The notes: generated from the letters alone by a model not told the origin. A DNA stretch of 60,936 nt from an uncultured Lachnospiraceae bacterium (GCA_910586405.1 CAJUII010000009.1:1-60936), one strand, 5' to 3'; shown: positions 26,465-35,088, numbered from the stretch's first letter. Translations and numbers: made by a program.

Positions 26465-28366
26465 ATGCCAGAAATAAGAGAACATGTGGATGTGTGTGTA
26501 GTGGGTGCAGGTCATGCCGGTTGTGAAGCTGCGCTTGCTTGTGCTAGAATGGGCTTGGAGACAGTTATCTTTACTGTGAGTGTGGATAGTATCGCGCTGA
26601 TGCCCTGTAATCCAAACATTGGTGGTTCCTCAAAAGGACATTTGGTGAGAGAAGTCGATGCGCTTGGCGGCGAGATGGGAAAAGTTATTGATAAGACGTT
26701 TATTCAGTCCAAAATGCTCAATGTGTCAAAAGGACCAGCCGTACATTCTCTTCGTGCACAGGCTGACAAGGCAGAATACTCCAGAGCGATGCGTAAAGTT
26801 CTTGAGAATCAGGAGCATCTCACAATCAAGCAGGCGGAAGTTGTGGAACTTCTCGCCGAACCATATGGTGAGTTGGATACATTATATCAGAATAAAATAG
26901 TAGGCGTTAAAACATATACAGGTGCTATCTATGAAGCATCAACTGTTATTTTATGTACAGGAACTTATTTGAAGGCGCGTTGTCTGTGTGGAGAGGCGAT
27001 CACGCACACAGGACCAAATGGTTTGCAGGCGGCAAATTATCTCACAGATAGTTTGAAGGAACTTGGTATTGAGTTGTGCAGGTTTAAGACAGGAACACCC
27101 GCGAGGATGGATAAGCGGTCGCTTGATTTTAGCAAAATGGAGGAACAGTTTGGAGATGATCGGGTGATTCCTTTTTCTTTCTCCACCAATCCTGACGATG
27201 TACAGATTGATCAGGTATCCTGCTGGCTGACTTACACAAATAAAGAAACACATGATATTATACGTGCTAATCTTGATCGTTCTCCAATTTATGCAGGTGT
27301 TATTGAGGGGACAGGACCACGCTACTGTCCTTCGATCGAGGATAAGGTAGTCAAGTTTGCTGATAAAGAAAGACATCAAGTTTTTATCGAACCGGAGGGA
27401 CTCCATACAAATGAGATGTATGTCGGCGGCATGAGTTCTTCATTGCCAGAGGATGTTCAGTTGGCTATGTATCGGACAGTTCCTGGATTGGAACAATGTA
27501 AAATTGTAAAAAATGCATATGCTATTGAATATGACTGTATCAAACCAGATCAGCTTTATCCAACATTAGAGTTTAAACAGATTGCTGGTCTTTTCAGTGC
27601 AGGACAGTTTAATGGAAGCAGTGGATATGAGGAGGCAGCGGCACAAGGGTTGATTGCAGGAATTAATGCAGCGCTTTTTGTGAAGGGAGAAGAACAGATT
27701 GTACTTGATCGTTCGCAGGCATATATTGGTGTGTTGATCGATGATCTTGTGACGAAGGAAAATTTTGAACCTTATCGCATGATGACATCCCGCGCGGAGT
27801 ATCGCTTATTGTTACGGCAGGATAATGCTGATTTGCGTCTCAGGAAGATTGGTTATGATGTAGGACTGGTGACAGAGGAGCAGTATCAGTATGTTTGCCA
27901 AAAAGAACAGCTGATTGCAAAAGAGATTGAACGTCTCAGACAAGTAAAGGTCGGTGCAAATAAAGAAATACAGATGTTTTTAAATCAAAAAAACAGTAGT
28001 AGTTTAAAAACGGCAGCAACACTCGCAGAGTTGATTAGCAGACCAGAACTGTCCTATGAGCTGATTGAAGAGATCGACAGCGACAGACCAGAATTATCTA
28101 ACGATATCATAGAGCAGATTAACATCAATCTAAAATATGATGGTTATATAAAACGCCAGCTAAAACAGGTAGAACAGTTTAAGAAAATTGAAAAAAAGAA
28201 AATATCACCCGATATTGATTATAATGACATTAAAAATCTTAGATTGGAGGCACGGCAGAAGCTTCAAAAATTCAAACCTCTTTCTGTGGGTCAAGCTTCT
28301 CGGATCAGTGGAGTTTCCCCTGCGGATATCTCTGTGCTTTTAGTTTATTTGGAAAGTCAGGGATGA
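26465..28366 (+). CDS. mnmG: tRNA uridine-5-carboxymethylaminomethyl(34) synthesis enzyme MnmG
   Basis: A 633-residue FAD enzyme, partner of MnmE in the cmnm5U34 reaction. The dinucleotide-binding loop VVGAGHAGCEAALA lies at about residues 12-25; the family motifs MPCNPNIGGSSKGHLVREVDALGGEM and SSGYEEAAAQGLIAGINAA are present, as is the GIDA helical C-terminal domain. ATG 26465 follows AAGGAGA. It ends before an AT-rich 172-base gap that contains a bulged palindrome. Confidence 0.97.
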   Translation: MPEIREHVDVCVVGAGHAGCEAALACARMGLETVIFTVSVDSIALMPCNPNIGGSSKGHLVREVDALGGEMGKVIDKTFIQSKMLNVSKGPAVHSLRAQADKAEYSRAMRKVLENQEHLTIKQAEVVELLAEPYGELDTLYQNKIVGVKTYTGAIYEASTVILCTGTYLKARCLCGEAITHTGPNGLQAANYLTDSLKELGIELCRFKTGTPARMDKRSLDFSKMEEQFGDDRVIPFSFSTNPDDVQIDQVSCWLTYTNKETHDIIRANLDRSPIYAGVIEGTGPRYCPSIEDKVVKFADKERHQVFIEPEGLHTNEMYVGGMSSSLPEDVQLAMYRTVPGLEQCKIVKNAYAIEYDCIKPDQLYPTLEFKQIAGLFSAGQFNGSSGYEEAAAQGLIAGINAALFVKGEEQIVLDRSQAYIGVLIDDLVTKENFEPYRMMTSRAEYRLLLRQDNADLRLRKIGYDVGLVTEEQYQYVCQKEQLIAKEIERLRQVKVGANKEIQMFLNQKNSSSLKTAATLAELISRPELSYELIEEIDSDRPELSNDIIEQININLKYDGYIKRQLKQVEQFKKIEKKKISPDIDYNDIKNLRLEARQKLQKFKPLSVGQASRISGVSPADISVLLVYLESQG

Positions 28367-28383
28367 ATGAGTTGTATTAATAT

Positions 28384-28473
28384 ATAACACTATATTTTTA
28401 ATGGTTTGCTTGTTTAAATATCATATGGTGTTTAATTAAATATAAGTACATATGATATAAAATATAGTGTTAT
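28384..28473. repeat. Long bulged inverted repeat between mnmG and rsmG
   Basis: Two nested inverted repeats: a 15-bp perfect outer pair (28384-28398 with 28459-28473) and a 10-bp perfect inner pair (28418-28427 with 28449-28458). The right arms are contiguous (25 bases) while the left arms are separated by 19 bases. There is no T-run, so this is not a standard terminator. It may be an RNA structure in the rsmG leader or a cruciform. Confidence 0.7.
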
Positions 28474-28538
28474 TAAGTAATATTTTGTAAATAACATATA
28501 TTATTAAGGTGAATAAAGGATTTATAAAGGAATAACAT

Positions 28539-29243
28539 ATGATATTAAATGATGGCATAAAAGAATATGGTATAACATTAAGTGATTCACAGATAGATCA
28601 GTTTATGATGTACTATGAAATCTTAATAGAATGGAATCAGGTGATGAATCTGACAGCAATTACGGCATTTGATGAAGTTTGTACAAAACATTTTTTGGAT
28701 AGTATTTCTCTGTGCAAAGCAATCGATTGTACTCAAGAATATACACTGATGGATGTCGGTACAGGAGCAGGGTTTCCAGGGATTCCATTGAAGATAGCTT
28801 TCCCGAATCTTCAGATAACGCTGCTAGATTCGTTGGGAAAGCGGGTTAAGTTTTTGAATGAAGTAATACAGCGTTTGGGACTGCATGGTATTCAGGCAAT
28901 TCATGGCAGGGCAGAAGATTATGCGAAAGCAAATCTACTACGGGAAAAATTTGATATTTGTGTCTCACGTGCAGTAGCAAATCTTTCTACTCTATCAGAG
29001 TATTGTATTCCTTATGTTAAGGAAGGGGGATTTTTTATTTCCTACAAATCTGAAAAACTTTCTGAGGAGATGTCTAATGCAAAAAAAGCAATAGAAATAC
29101 TTGGTGGAAATATTGTTTCACAAAATGAATTTTTGCTTCCAAATTCTGATATATACAGGAATTTATTAGTCATTCAGAAGATTGCATTAACACCTAAGAA
29201 GTATCCGCGAAAAGCAGGGCTTCCATCGAAAGAGCCTCTATAA
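28539..29243 (+). CDS. rsmG: 16S rRNA (guanine527-N7)-methyltransferase
   Basis: A 234-residue SAM-dependent methyltransferase that modifies G527 of 16S rRNA; loss gives low-level streptomycin resistance in several bacteria. The N-terminal helix MNLTAITAFDEVCTKHFLDSIS, the SAM loop LMDVGTGAGFPGIPLKIAFP at about residues 70-89 and ISRAVANL-like CVSRAVANLSTLSEY match the family. ATG 28539 follows AAAGGA. It stands in its normal place after mnmG. Confidence 0.96.
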   Translation: MILNDGIKEYGITLSDSQIDQFMMYYEILIEWNQVMNLTAITAFDEVCTKHFLDSISLCKAIDCTQEYTLMDVGTGAGFPGIPLKIAFPNLQITLLDSLGKRVKFLNEVIQRLGLHGIQAIHGRAEDYAKANLLREKFDICVSRAVANLSTLSEYCIPYVKEGGFFISYKSEKLSEEMSNAKKAIEILGGNIVSQNEFLLPNSDIYRNLLVIQKIALTPKKYPRKAGLPSKEPL

Positions 29244-29252
29244 GGGATGGAT

Positions 29253-29906
29253 ATGAATAAGAAAGATATTTTATTATTACAGGAGTCCGAAAGAAAAAGA
29301 ATTGCTGAGGACCTACATGATACGACAGTACAGGAGATGGTGTGTTTATCTCAACAGCTTGAATTAGTTCTCTTATATATGGAACAAGACTTGACATTAG
29401 CAAAGCTAGAAACAATTACAGCACGGCAACAGATTAAACATATTATCGGTGATATGAGAGATACTATCTATAATCTTCGTCCAATGATCTTGGACGATTT
29501 TGGCTGGATGGCTGCATGGGAACGTTTAAAGAAAAAGCTTTTAGAAGAACATCCAGAATTGGTCATAAGTTTTGATATTGATCTGATTGATCTGTCCGAT
29601 GAGTTAACAGCAATTTCTATTTATCGTATTATATGTGAAGGATGTCAAAATATTGTCAAGCATTCCAATGCAGATCATATAGAGATTTCTGTCAAAAAAA
29701 TGCAGGATGGTATTCGAATCAATATTAGTGATAATGGTATTGGAATGGATGAACAATATATGTGTGATACTGATCATTTTGGGCTGCATTTTATGTATGA
29801 GCGTGTGAAGGCTCTTTCAGGCAAAATGAAGATTTTGTCTGATTCATCTGGAACTAGAATTAGGATTAAAATACCAAATCCAACATATTGTACTGAACCT
29901 AAATAG
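29253..29906 (+). CDS. Soluble sensor histidine kinase (HisKA_3, DegS/NarX type)
   Basis: About 217 residues, with no membrane segment and no sensor domain. The HisKA_3 dimerisation box ESERKRIAEDLHDTTVQEM carries the phospho-acceptor His at about residue 22. The HATPase_c domain has an N box (IYRIICEGCQNIVKHSNADHIEI), G1 (ISDNGIGMD) and G2 (GLHFMYERVKALSGKM). Starts at 29247 or 29253; the latter has AAGGG at better spacing. It is 3-9 bases after rsmG and followed by its response regulator. With only a kinase core, the signal must come from another protein or the cytoplasm. Confidence 0.9.
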   Translation: MNKKDILLLQESERKRIAEDLHDTTVQEMVCLSQQLELVLLYMEQDLTLAKLETITARQQIKHIIGDMRDTIYNLRPMILDDFGWMAAWERLKKKLLEEHPELVISFDIDLIDLSDELTAISIYRIICEGCQNIVKHSNADHIEISVKKMQDGIRINISDNGIGMDEQYMCDTDHFGLHFMYERVKALSGKMKILSDSSGTRIRIKIPNPTYCTEPK

Positions 29907-30007
29907 ATTGAATTTTGATTCCACGCGAATAAAGAGTCTTACATAATTTTGTGTGTTTTCTTTTCCAGGAAGACACAAAGCAGCATTTTGGTCTATGGAG
30001 AAATATG

Positions 30008-30673
30008 ATGAAAGTAGGTGAGTCAATTTTGATACGTATAATGATTGTAGATGATCACAAAATGCTTTGTGAGGGTCTGACACGGTTAATAGAATTTGAC
30101 GATGAAGTTCAGGTAATAGAAACAGCAAATGATGGAATAGACTGTCTCAACAAAATTCGTGGGGCTAAACCTGATTTAATTTTGTTGGATTTAAATATGC
30201 CTGAGATGAATGGAATAGAGATGTTAAAGATATTAAGCAGCAGGAAGCATCGACCCAAAATTTTGGTCTTGACTGTTCATAACGAGATTGGTTATCTAAT
30301 GAAGGTACTTGATTTAGGCGTAGAAGGATATATTTTAAAGGATTGTGGCTCAAAAGAATTATTACGAGCAATACATTCCGTTTATCATGGAGAGCGTTTT
30401 ATACAGCCTAGTCTCATTCCAATGTTAAACTCCAGATTAATTGCCAAGGATTTAGAAAAAGAAAAACTGCAATCTTTGTCAAAACGAGAACTTGAAGTAT
30501 TAAAGTTCGTTGCAATGGGACATTTTAATAAAGATATAGCGCAAATGCTCTCGATAAGCGAACGTACTGTAAAAAATCATCTGTGTAATATCTTTAGAAA
30601 AATAAAGTGCGAAGACCGTACTCAAGCTGCTGTCTTTTGTATACGAAATGGAATTGTCAATGTGCATGATTAG
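30008..30673 (+). CDS. LuxR/NarL-family response regulator
   Basis: About 221 residues. The receiver domain has acidic VDDHK, the phospho-acceptor in DLILLDLNMPEMNG and conserved Lys in EGYILKDCGS. The C-terminal LuxR-type helix-turn-helix is SKRELEVLKFVAMGHFNKDIAQMLSISERTVKNHLCNIFRK. ATG 30008 has GGAG 7 bases upstream; TTG 30029, behind AGGTGAG, would give the commoner beginning MIRIMIVDDH. It pairs with the soluble kinase just upstream. Its gene ends in a palindrome that contains a parS site. Confidence 0.92.
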   Translation: MKVGESILIRIMIVDDHKMLCEGLTRLIEFDDEVQVIETANDGIDCLNKIRGAKPDLILLDLNMPEMNGIEMLKILSSRKHRPKILVLTVHNEIGYLMKVLDLGVEGYILKDCGSKELLRAIHSVYHGERFIQPSLIPMLNSRLIAKDLEKEKLQSLSKRELEVLKFVAMGHFNKDIAQMLSISERTVKNHLCNIFRKIKCEDRTQAAVFCIRNGIVNVHD

Positions 30674-30686
30674 AAATCTTCAAAAT

Positions 30687-30720
30687 AGAGGACAATGTTT
30701 CACGTGAAACATTGTCCTCT
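30687..30720. terminator. 34-bp perfect palindrome with embedded parS, probable terminator
   Basis: A perfect 17+17 palindrome 14 bases after the response-regulator stop, followed by TGTTGTAAAAA. Its centre is parS. The RNA hairpin would be very stable, but the 3' U-run is poor, so termination is likely rather than certain. Confidence 0.6.
30696..30711. promoter_or_regulatory. parS: parS site 1
   Basis: TGTTTCACGTGAAACA, a perfect match to the 16-bp ParB-binding consensus. ParB loads here and spreads, forming the segregation complex near oriC. Confidence 0.96.
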
Positions 30721-31069
30721 TGTTGTAAAAAGTATTCAAATAGAATTTGTATATAAGTTAATATTTTTTATAGTGGCGTAGAAATCTGAAACTATAATTA
30801 TACACTATGATTCACAAATAAGATAATTAATTTGGCATTTTCTAATTTAAATCCATTGTGCTACTTATATAACTAAAACTCCTTAGATTACCGAAAGGAC
30901 AAAAAGCGCAAAAAATCCATTCAGAATTTAAAAAACCTAATTTTCAGAAGATGAACTGTTTGATTTATGCAATGTCATATGGCAAATAAAATATATTGTT
31001 GTATACCATGCACAGATTATACTCCAATACATTATTCTGCATCTGAATGTATTATCTTTAGTAAGTACT
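30721..31069. other. AT-rich gap without recognisable genes
   Basis: No ORF with a ribosome-binding site, RNA gene or clear hairpin was seen on either strand. It separates the parS-containing palindrome from the decayed transposase. Confidence 0.5.
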
Positions 31070-31168
31070 CTTACAGTATTTAGCTATCTACTAAGTTGTG
31101 AGGATGCTCTCATAGGTGAGAGCGAACACACCACTTGTTTGACTTACAGTATTTAGCTATCTACTAAG
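31070..31168. repeat. 26-bp direct repeat pair within the transposase remnant
   Basis: An identical 26-base sequence occurs at 31070-31095 and 31143-31168 (73-base period). The second copy encodes part of the transposase C terminus; the first is a duplicate beyond it. A 7-bp hairpin (31106-31112 with 31117-31123) lies between them. Only two units exist, so it is not a CRISPR array. Confidence 0.85.
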
Positions 31169-31890
31169 GTATGAGAATACTGTTTACACTCTTCGTCAAA
31201 AGCGATAATTAGCAGCTGTAACTGCGCAGACCAGCTCTTTTTAATTTGATAGTTTTAGTGACTTTAGACAGATTTCTTTTAAACCGCATATTACCAAAAA
31301 GGGATTCCCTAGTATATCTATGATCTCCAAGGACTACCAGACCAAGGTTATTTTGTACAAGATCCCTAAGCTCCTACCGGTCATTCACTGGGTCAGAGTG
31401 ATCTCAAAATCTGTGATATAACCTTCTAAGATAAGCAGAGCATAAATTTTGAAGTCTTAATATGTCTCTTTTTTGGAAGAGTACCTGCCATAATTCACAT
31501 TATTAGCACGTAAGGAAGGGCAGTACCGCACCCGCTCAAATTTACAGACTGGAAGAGAGAAGATGTCAATTACAAAATAACGGCTGGATGGTATGGGGAA
31601 TAACGAGATCAGCTTTTGACGGATTAACTTTGTCATCTGTAAAATAGCTTTTCTGGTCCGGTTGAACCGTGTGCGGTAGCAGATTTTGGGAAAGATATGG
31701 CGGAAACTCCGCTTTATAAAGGAATAGCAAGCGTTTTCAGAGTCTATTCCAAGCAGTTCGCCGTAGATGCTCCAAGTGATGATTTTGGAATCAGACATTT
31801 TGCTGTGTTCATATTTTGCCGCTGTAAAATAGATGTTTGGACAGACTGTTGATGCAAATCATCTATAATTGTAAAAATAAGCAAAATAGA
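31070..31890 (-). pseudogene. Decayed IS982-family transposase
   Basis: Read on the minus strand across several frames, the segment follows IS982 transposases. An N-terminal IIDDLHQQ piece (about 31.89 kb) is followed after a frameshift by MSDSKIITWSIYGELLGIDS, RTRFNRTRK, FVIDIFSLPVCKFERVRYC and SSKKETY (31457-31798). After further stops and shifts come DFKIYALLILEGYITDFEIT, VNDR*ELRDL, LVVLGDHRYTRE and, near the end, F*RRV*TVFSYLSR*LN. Multiple stops and frameshifts make it non-functional. No clear terminal inverted repeats or target duplications were found, so the element's edges are uncertain. Confidence 0.85.
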
Positions 31891-32388
31891 ATTTTCATAC
31901 GTTACTATGACAATGGTATAATGGTCTTGGGACTTCAATATAATATGTCTTCTTACGTAGCGGTGCACAACCTATACAATAGCATATATTGTTGAAGCTT
32001 TTTCTATCAAATCAACTAGCACAACAGGTTAACTTAAATAAAATATATCAAATTGTTTTAAGTCGTTGCAGAGCCGCAATAAGGCGGTTAGAGTAATATA
32101 TGTCTATCAAAAATAAATAACTTCAGTAAGATCTTCCAGAGAATCAATTATCAAGAGCAAAAGCTATCTCACATCGCTCCGCTGAAAATTCATTTATGTT
32201 CTCTTTCGTTGAGCTTCATATTGCTATCATGTACAAATATAGTTTTGCTGAAATGAAAAAGTTAATTACCCTTCAAAGTGAAAATAGACTTCTCACTTCA
32301 GTCAAATATAATTTTAGTATAGTTGTAACTTGCGCATTGATACAGTTCAGTGGATGTGATAAAATAGAATTGAAAGGGGGAAGAATAA
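31891..32388. other. Gap upstream of two unknown small genes
   Basis: About 500 AT-rich bases with no convincing gene. An ORF at 32196-32429 lacks a ribosome-binding site and has no recognisable domain. A CCGC/GCGG hairpin lies near 32070-32084. A promoter for the gene at 32389 must lie here, but no unambiguous pair of hexamers is visible. Confidence 0.45.
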
Positions 32389-32709
32389 ATGGGTATACGA
32401 AAAAAGGGCAGAAGAAAAATTGTTTGTAGTGATAAATTATATATATGGTATGTAGATTTAGACTATGACAGCCCAGAATATTTATTAAATATTGTAGCAG
32501 AAGATAAGTCGCTTATACTTACATGTCCACTCAATGAAGAATATCCTTACATTGTAAGTAAAGGCAAAGTCTTTCAAAATCAAAATATGGATGGTGTTTA
32601 CCATCGATATTTACTTCCCTTTGATGTACCTAAGTCCATTACTCCGAAGTTTGTGGCAGCGTTAATTCAATGGGGAACACAAGAAAAAGATGCGAGAGAG
32701 GTATCATGA
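32389..32709 (+). CDS. Unknown protein, 106 aa
   Basis: ATG 32389 follows an excellent ribosome-binding site (AAAGGGGGA), which supports a real gene. The protein is soluble, begins with a basic stretch (MGIRKKGRRKIV) and then has an alternating strand pattern (LYIWYVDLDYDSPEYLLNIVAED). I do not recognise a family. It lies between the IS982 remnant and a second unknown gene 55 bases downstream, in the parS-flanked region. Its size, composition and pairing recall orphan immunity-type genes, but this is inference only. Confidence 0.65.
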   Translation: MGIRKKGRRKIVCSDKLYIWYVDLDYDSPEYLLNIVAEDKSLILTCPLNEEYPYIVSKGKVFQNQNMDGVYHRYLLPFDVPKSITPKFVAALIQWGTQEKDAREVS

Positions 32710-32764
32710 ACTAAAATAAGAAATATCAAATGACCAAAGATGAATGATAGGAGGTACAATTTAT

Positions 32765-33250
32765 ATGAATCCAAGCTATTTTAGAATCAAATTAAATATG
32801 GAAGAAGCAGTTAAAAGATTATGTGCATGGAATGAAGGCAGTTATAAAGAACGAATTGAAACAAACTATTCCAATGCGGTGCGTGTCTCAATTGATCAGA
32901 ATGGAAATTGGAAGGGGCAGTGTCTGTATGCATACGAGAAAGACGGATGGACAGTATTTGAAGACCTATCTGGAGGATATTCTGTTAATGAAATTGACTC
33001 ATGGTTGAACTTTGCCGAAAAGGATGAATTAATCTTTGCGGGTTACAATGATGCAATCATATATGCTGAGATGATTGTGGTGAAAGATGGCGAAGTCACA
33101 AAGTATTTTATGGAATGTGATGACTGTCCAGAAGAAAATGTAAACCAAGGAAATGGTATTCCAAATATTGAGAATTGGGTAGATGTAGCTTCTTATGTAG
33201 ATGAAGATAAATTTGTATATTCTGAGCAAGGCATCGTATATATCTTTTAA
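32765..33250 (+). CDS. Unknown protein, 161 aa
   Basis: ATG 32765 follows AGGAGG at the right distance; the in-frame ATG at 32744 is less likely. The protein is acidic, soluble and rich in Trp and Tyr (CLYAYEKDGWTVFEDLSGGY, INFAEKDELIF-like strands, FMECDDCPEEN). The pattern of short strands with a GW-T-V-FEDLSGG turn resembles immunity proteins of contact-dependent or polymorphic-toxin systems, but I cannot assign a family. The stop codon is directly followed by parS site 2. Confidence 0.68.
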   Translation: MNPSYFRIKLNMEEAVKRLCAWNEGSYKERIETNYSNAVRVSIDQNGNWKGQCLYAYEKDGWTVFEDLSGGYSVNEIDSWLNFAEKDELIFAGYNDAIIYAEMIVVKDGEVTKYFMECDDCPEENVNQGNGIPNIENWVDVASYVDEDKFVYSEQGIVYIF

Positions 33251-33266
33251 TGTTTCACGTGAAACA
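33251..33266. promoter_or_regulatory. parS: parS site 2
   Basis: TGTTTCACGTGAAACA, perfect consensus, one base after the stop of the preceding gene and 159 bases before parA. Confidence 0.96.
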
Positions 33267-33317
33267 TTTCATATTTTTTGAAGACTACAAAATAAATCTA
33301 ATCAAAACTTTTTCTAA

Positions 33318-33333
33318 TGTTTCACGTGAAACA
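33318..33333. promoter_or_regulatory. parS: parS site 3
   Basis: Third perfect copy, 67 bases from site 2 and just upstream of the parA promoter; ParB bound here could also repress parAB. Confidence 0.96.
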
Positions 33334-33346
33334 TTGAAATTATGTA

Positions 33347-33375
33347 TAGCATATAGGATATATACGTGGTATAAT
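33347..33375 (+). promoter_or_regulatory. parA promoter (extended -10 type)
   Basis: TATAAT at 33370-33375 preceded by TGG (extended -10); the -35 position, 17 bases upstream, reads TAGCAT and is weak. It is 35 bases from the parA start and immediately downstream of parS site 3. Confidence 0.6.
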
Positions 33376-33409
33376 AATAAACATCGGATAACAAATATGG
33401 AGGAATAAA

Positions 33410-34174
33410 ATGGGGAGAATTATTGCAATTGCAAATCAAAAGGGTGGTGTGGGAAAAACAACAACTTCCATTAATTTGTCAGCTTGTATCGCGGCAAAGG
33501 GAAAAAGAGTATTAGTAATTGATATGGACCCACAAGGAAATACAACGAGTGGCTATGGAATTGAGAAGAATGAATTAGACAACACAATATATGAGTTAAT
33601 TCTAGGTGACTGCTCTATTGAGGATTGTATCTTAAAAGAAATATTCCCAAACATTTCCATTCTTCCATCTAATGTTAATTTGGCTGCTGCTGAAATTGAA
33701 TTGATTGGTGTAGAGAAAAAAGAGTACATATTAAAAAATGAAGTTGACTGGGTGAAAGATCGATATGATTTTATTCTTATAGATTGTCCACCATCGCTGA
33801 GTTTGCTCACAGTAAATGCAATGACAACAGCGGATTCTGTCCTAGTACCTATTCAATGTGAATATTATGCACTAGAAGGATTAAGTCAGCTAATTCATAC
33901 TATAAATCTTGTCAAGGAAAGATTAAACCCGGAACTTGATATGGATGGTGTCGTTTTTACCATGTATGATTCACGCACCAATCTTTCGGCACAAGTTGTT
34001 GAGAATGTAAAGAGTCATCTAAGTCAAAAAGTTTATAGTACACTGATTCCTAGAAATATTCGACTTGCGGAAGCGCCCAGTTATGGTAAGCCCATCAATA
34101 TGTATGATGCAAAATCTGCCGGTTCAGAGAGTTATATGTCTCTTGCTGATGAAGTTATTCGAAATAATAGTTAA
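33410..34174 (+). CDS. parA: Chromosome partitioning ATPase ParA/Soj
   Basis: A 254-residue deviant-Walker ATPase. MGRIIAIANQKGGVGKTTTSINLSACI carries the KGGVGKTT motif, then DMDPQGN and LIDCPPSLSLLTVNA. With ParB and parS it moves replicated origins apart and, in Firmicutes, regulates DnaA. ATG 33410 follows GGAGG. It is followed by parB after 20 bases. Confidence 0.97.
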   Translation: MGRIIAIANQKGGVGKTTTSINLSACIAAKGKRVLVIDMDPQGNTTSGYGIEKNELDNTIYELILGDCSIEDCILKEIFPNISILPSNVNLAAAEIELIGVEKKEYILKNEVDWVKDRYDFILIDCPPSLSLLTVNAMTTADSVLVPIQCEYYALEGLSQLIHTINLVKERLNPELDMDGVVFTMYDSRTNLSAQVVENVKSHLSQKVYSTLIPRNIRLAEAPSYGKPINMYDAKSAGSESYMSLADEVIRNNS

Positions 34175-34194
34175 AGCTTATAAGGAGAAATTGA

Positions 34195-35088
34195 ATGGCA
34201 CAAAGAGGATTGGGCAAAGGTCTTGATTCCCTGATACCAACTTCTGTTTCAGGCAGTAGTGGTGAAAAAAAGGATAAAAAGCAGACAGAAATGGTTGTTA
34301 AGATCGCAAAAGTAGAGCCGAATAGAGATCAGCCCAGAAAAAAATTTGATGAAGATGCATTGCAGGAATTAGCAGATTCGATTAAACAGTTTGGTCTGCT
34401 TCAACCAATACTTGTGCAAGATCGAAAAGATTATTATGAGATTATTGCTGGTGAAAGGAGATGGAGAGCGGCAAAGGTTGCTGGTTTGAAAGAAATACCA
34501 GTTATCATTCGGAATTATACAGATCAAGAAATCGTAGAAATATCATTGATAGAGAATATTCAGCGAGAAGACTTGAATCCCATTGAGGAGGCACAGGCAT
34601 ACAAAAGATTATTGGATGAATTTAAATTAAAGCAGGATGAGGTAGCAGAGCGTGTCTCAAAGAGTAGGACAGCTGTGACAAACAGCATGAGATTATTGAA
34701 GCTTTGCGATGGTGTACAACAGATGATCATTGATGACATGCTTTCAACAGGTCATGCACGGGCATTGATTCCAATTGAAGATCAAGAAATGCAGCTACAA
34801 CTAGCACAAAGAATATTTGACGAGAAATTGAGCGTGCGTGAGGTGGAAAAACTTGTCAAGGGTATCTTGAAACCTGATAAAGAAACTTCCAAAAAAGAAG
34901 AGAAACCGCAGACAATTCAATATATTTATCAGGATTTAGAGAATAAATTAAAAGAAAAATTTAGCAGAAAAGTTGAAATCATATCAAAGGGAAAAAGTGG
35001 TTCAGGTAAGATTGAAATTGAATTTTATTCAAATGATGACTTAGACCAATTAATTGAATCACTCTCCAAGATTGAGCGTGTAGAATAG
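34195..35088 (+). CDS. parB: Chromosome partitioning protein ParB/Spo0J
   Basis: A 297-residue CTPase clamp that loads at parS. The N-terminal RGLGKGLDSLIP (ParA-activating end), the CTP-binding GERRWRAAKVAGLKEIPVIIR and ENIQREDLNPIEEA, the helix-turn-helix KLKQDEVAERVSKSRTAVTNSMRLLKL, and the C-terminal dimerisation domain are all present. ATG 34195 follows AAGGAGA. Its binding sites are at 30696, 33251 and 33318. Confidence 0.97.
   Translation: MAQRGLGKGLDSLIPTSVSGSSGEKKDKKQTEMVVKIAKVEPNRDQPRKKFDEDALQELADSIKQFGLLQPILVQDRKDYYEIIAGERRWRAAKVAGLKEIPVIIRNYTDQEIVEISLIENIQREDLNPIEEAQAYKRLLDEFKLKQDEVAERVSKSRTAVTNSMRLLKLCDGVQQMIIDDMLSTGHARALIPIEDQEMQLQLAQRIFDEKLSVREVEKLVKGILKPDKETSKKEEKPQTIQYIYQDLENKLKEKFSRKVEIISKGKSGSGKIEIEFYSNDDLDQLIESLSKIERVE

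Noticed and set aside
31070..31168. Two 26-bp repeats looked like a minimal CRISPR array
   Set aside because: Only two copies, no cas genes, and one copy lies in the reading frame of the transposase remnant.
32196..32429. 77-aa plus-strand ORF before the small unknown genes
   Set aside because: No ribosome-binding site, no recognisable domain, and it overlaps the well-supported start at 32389.
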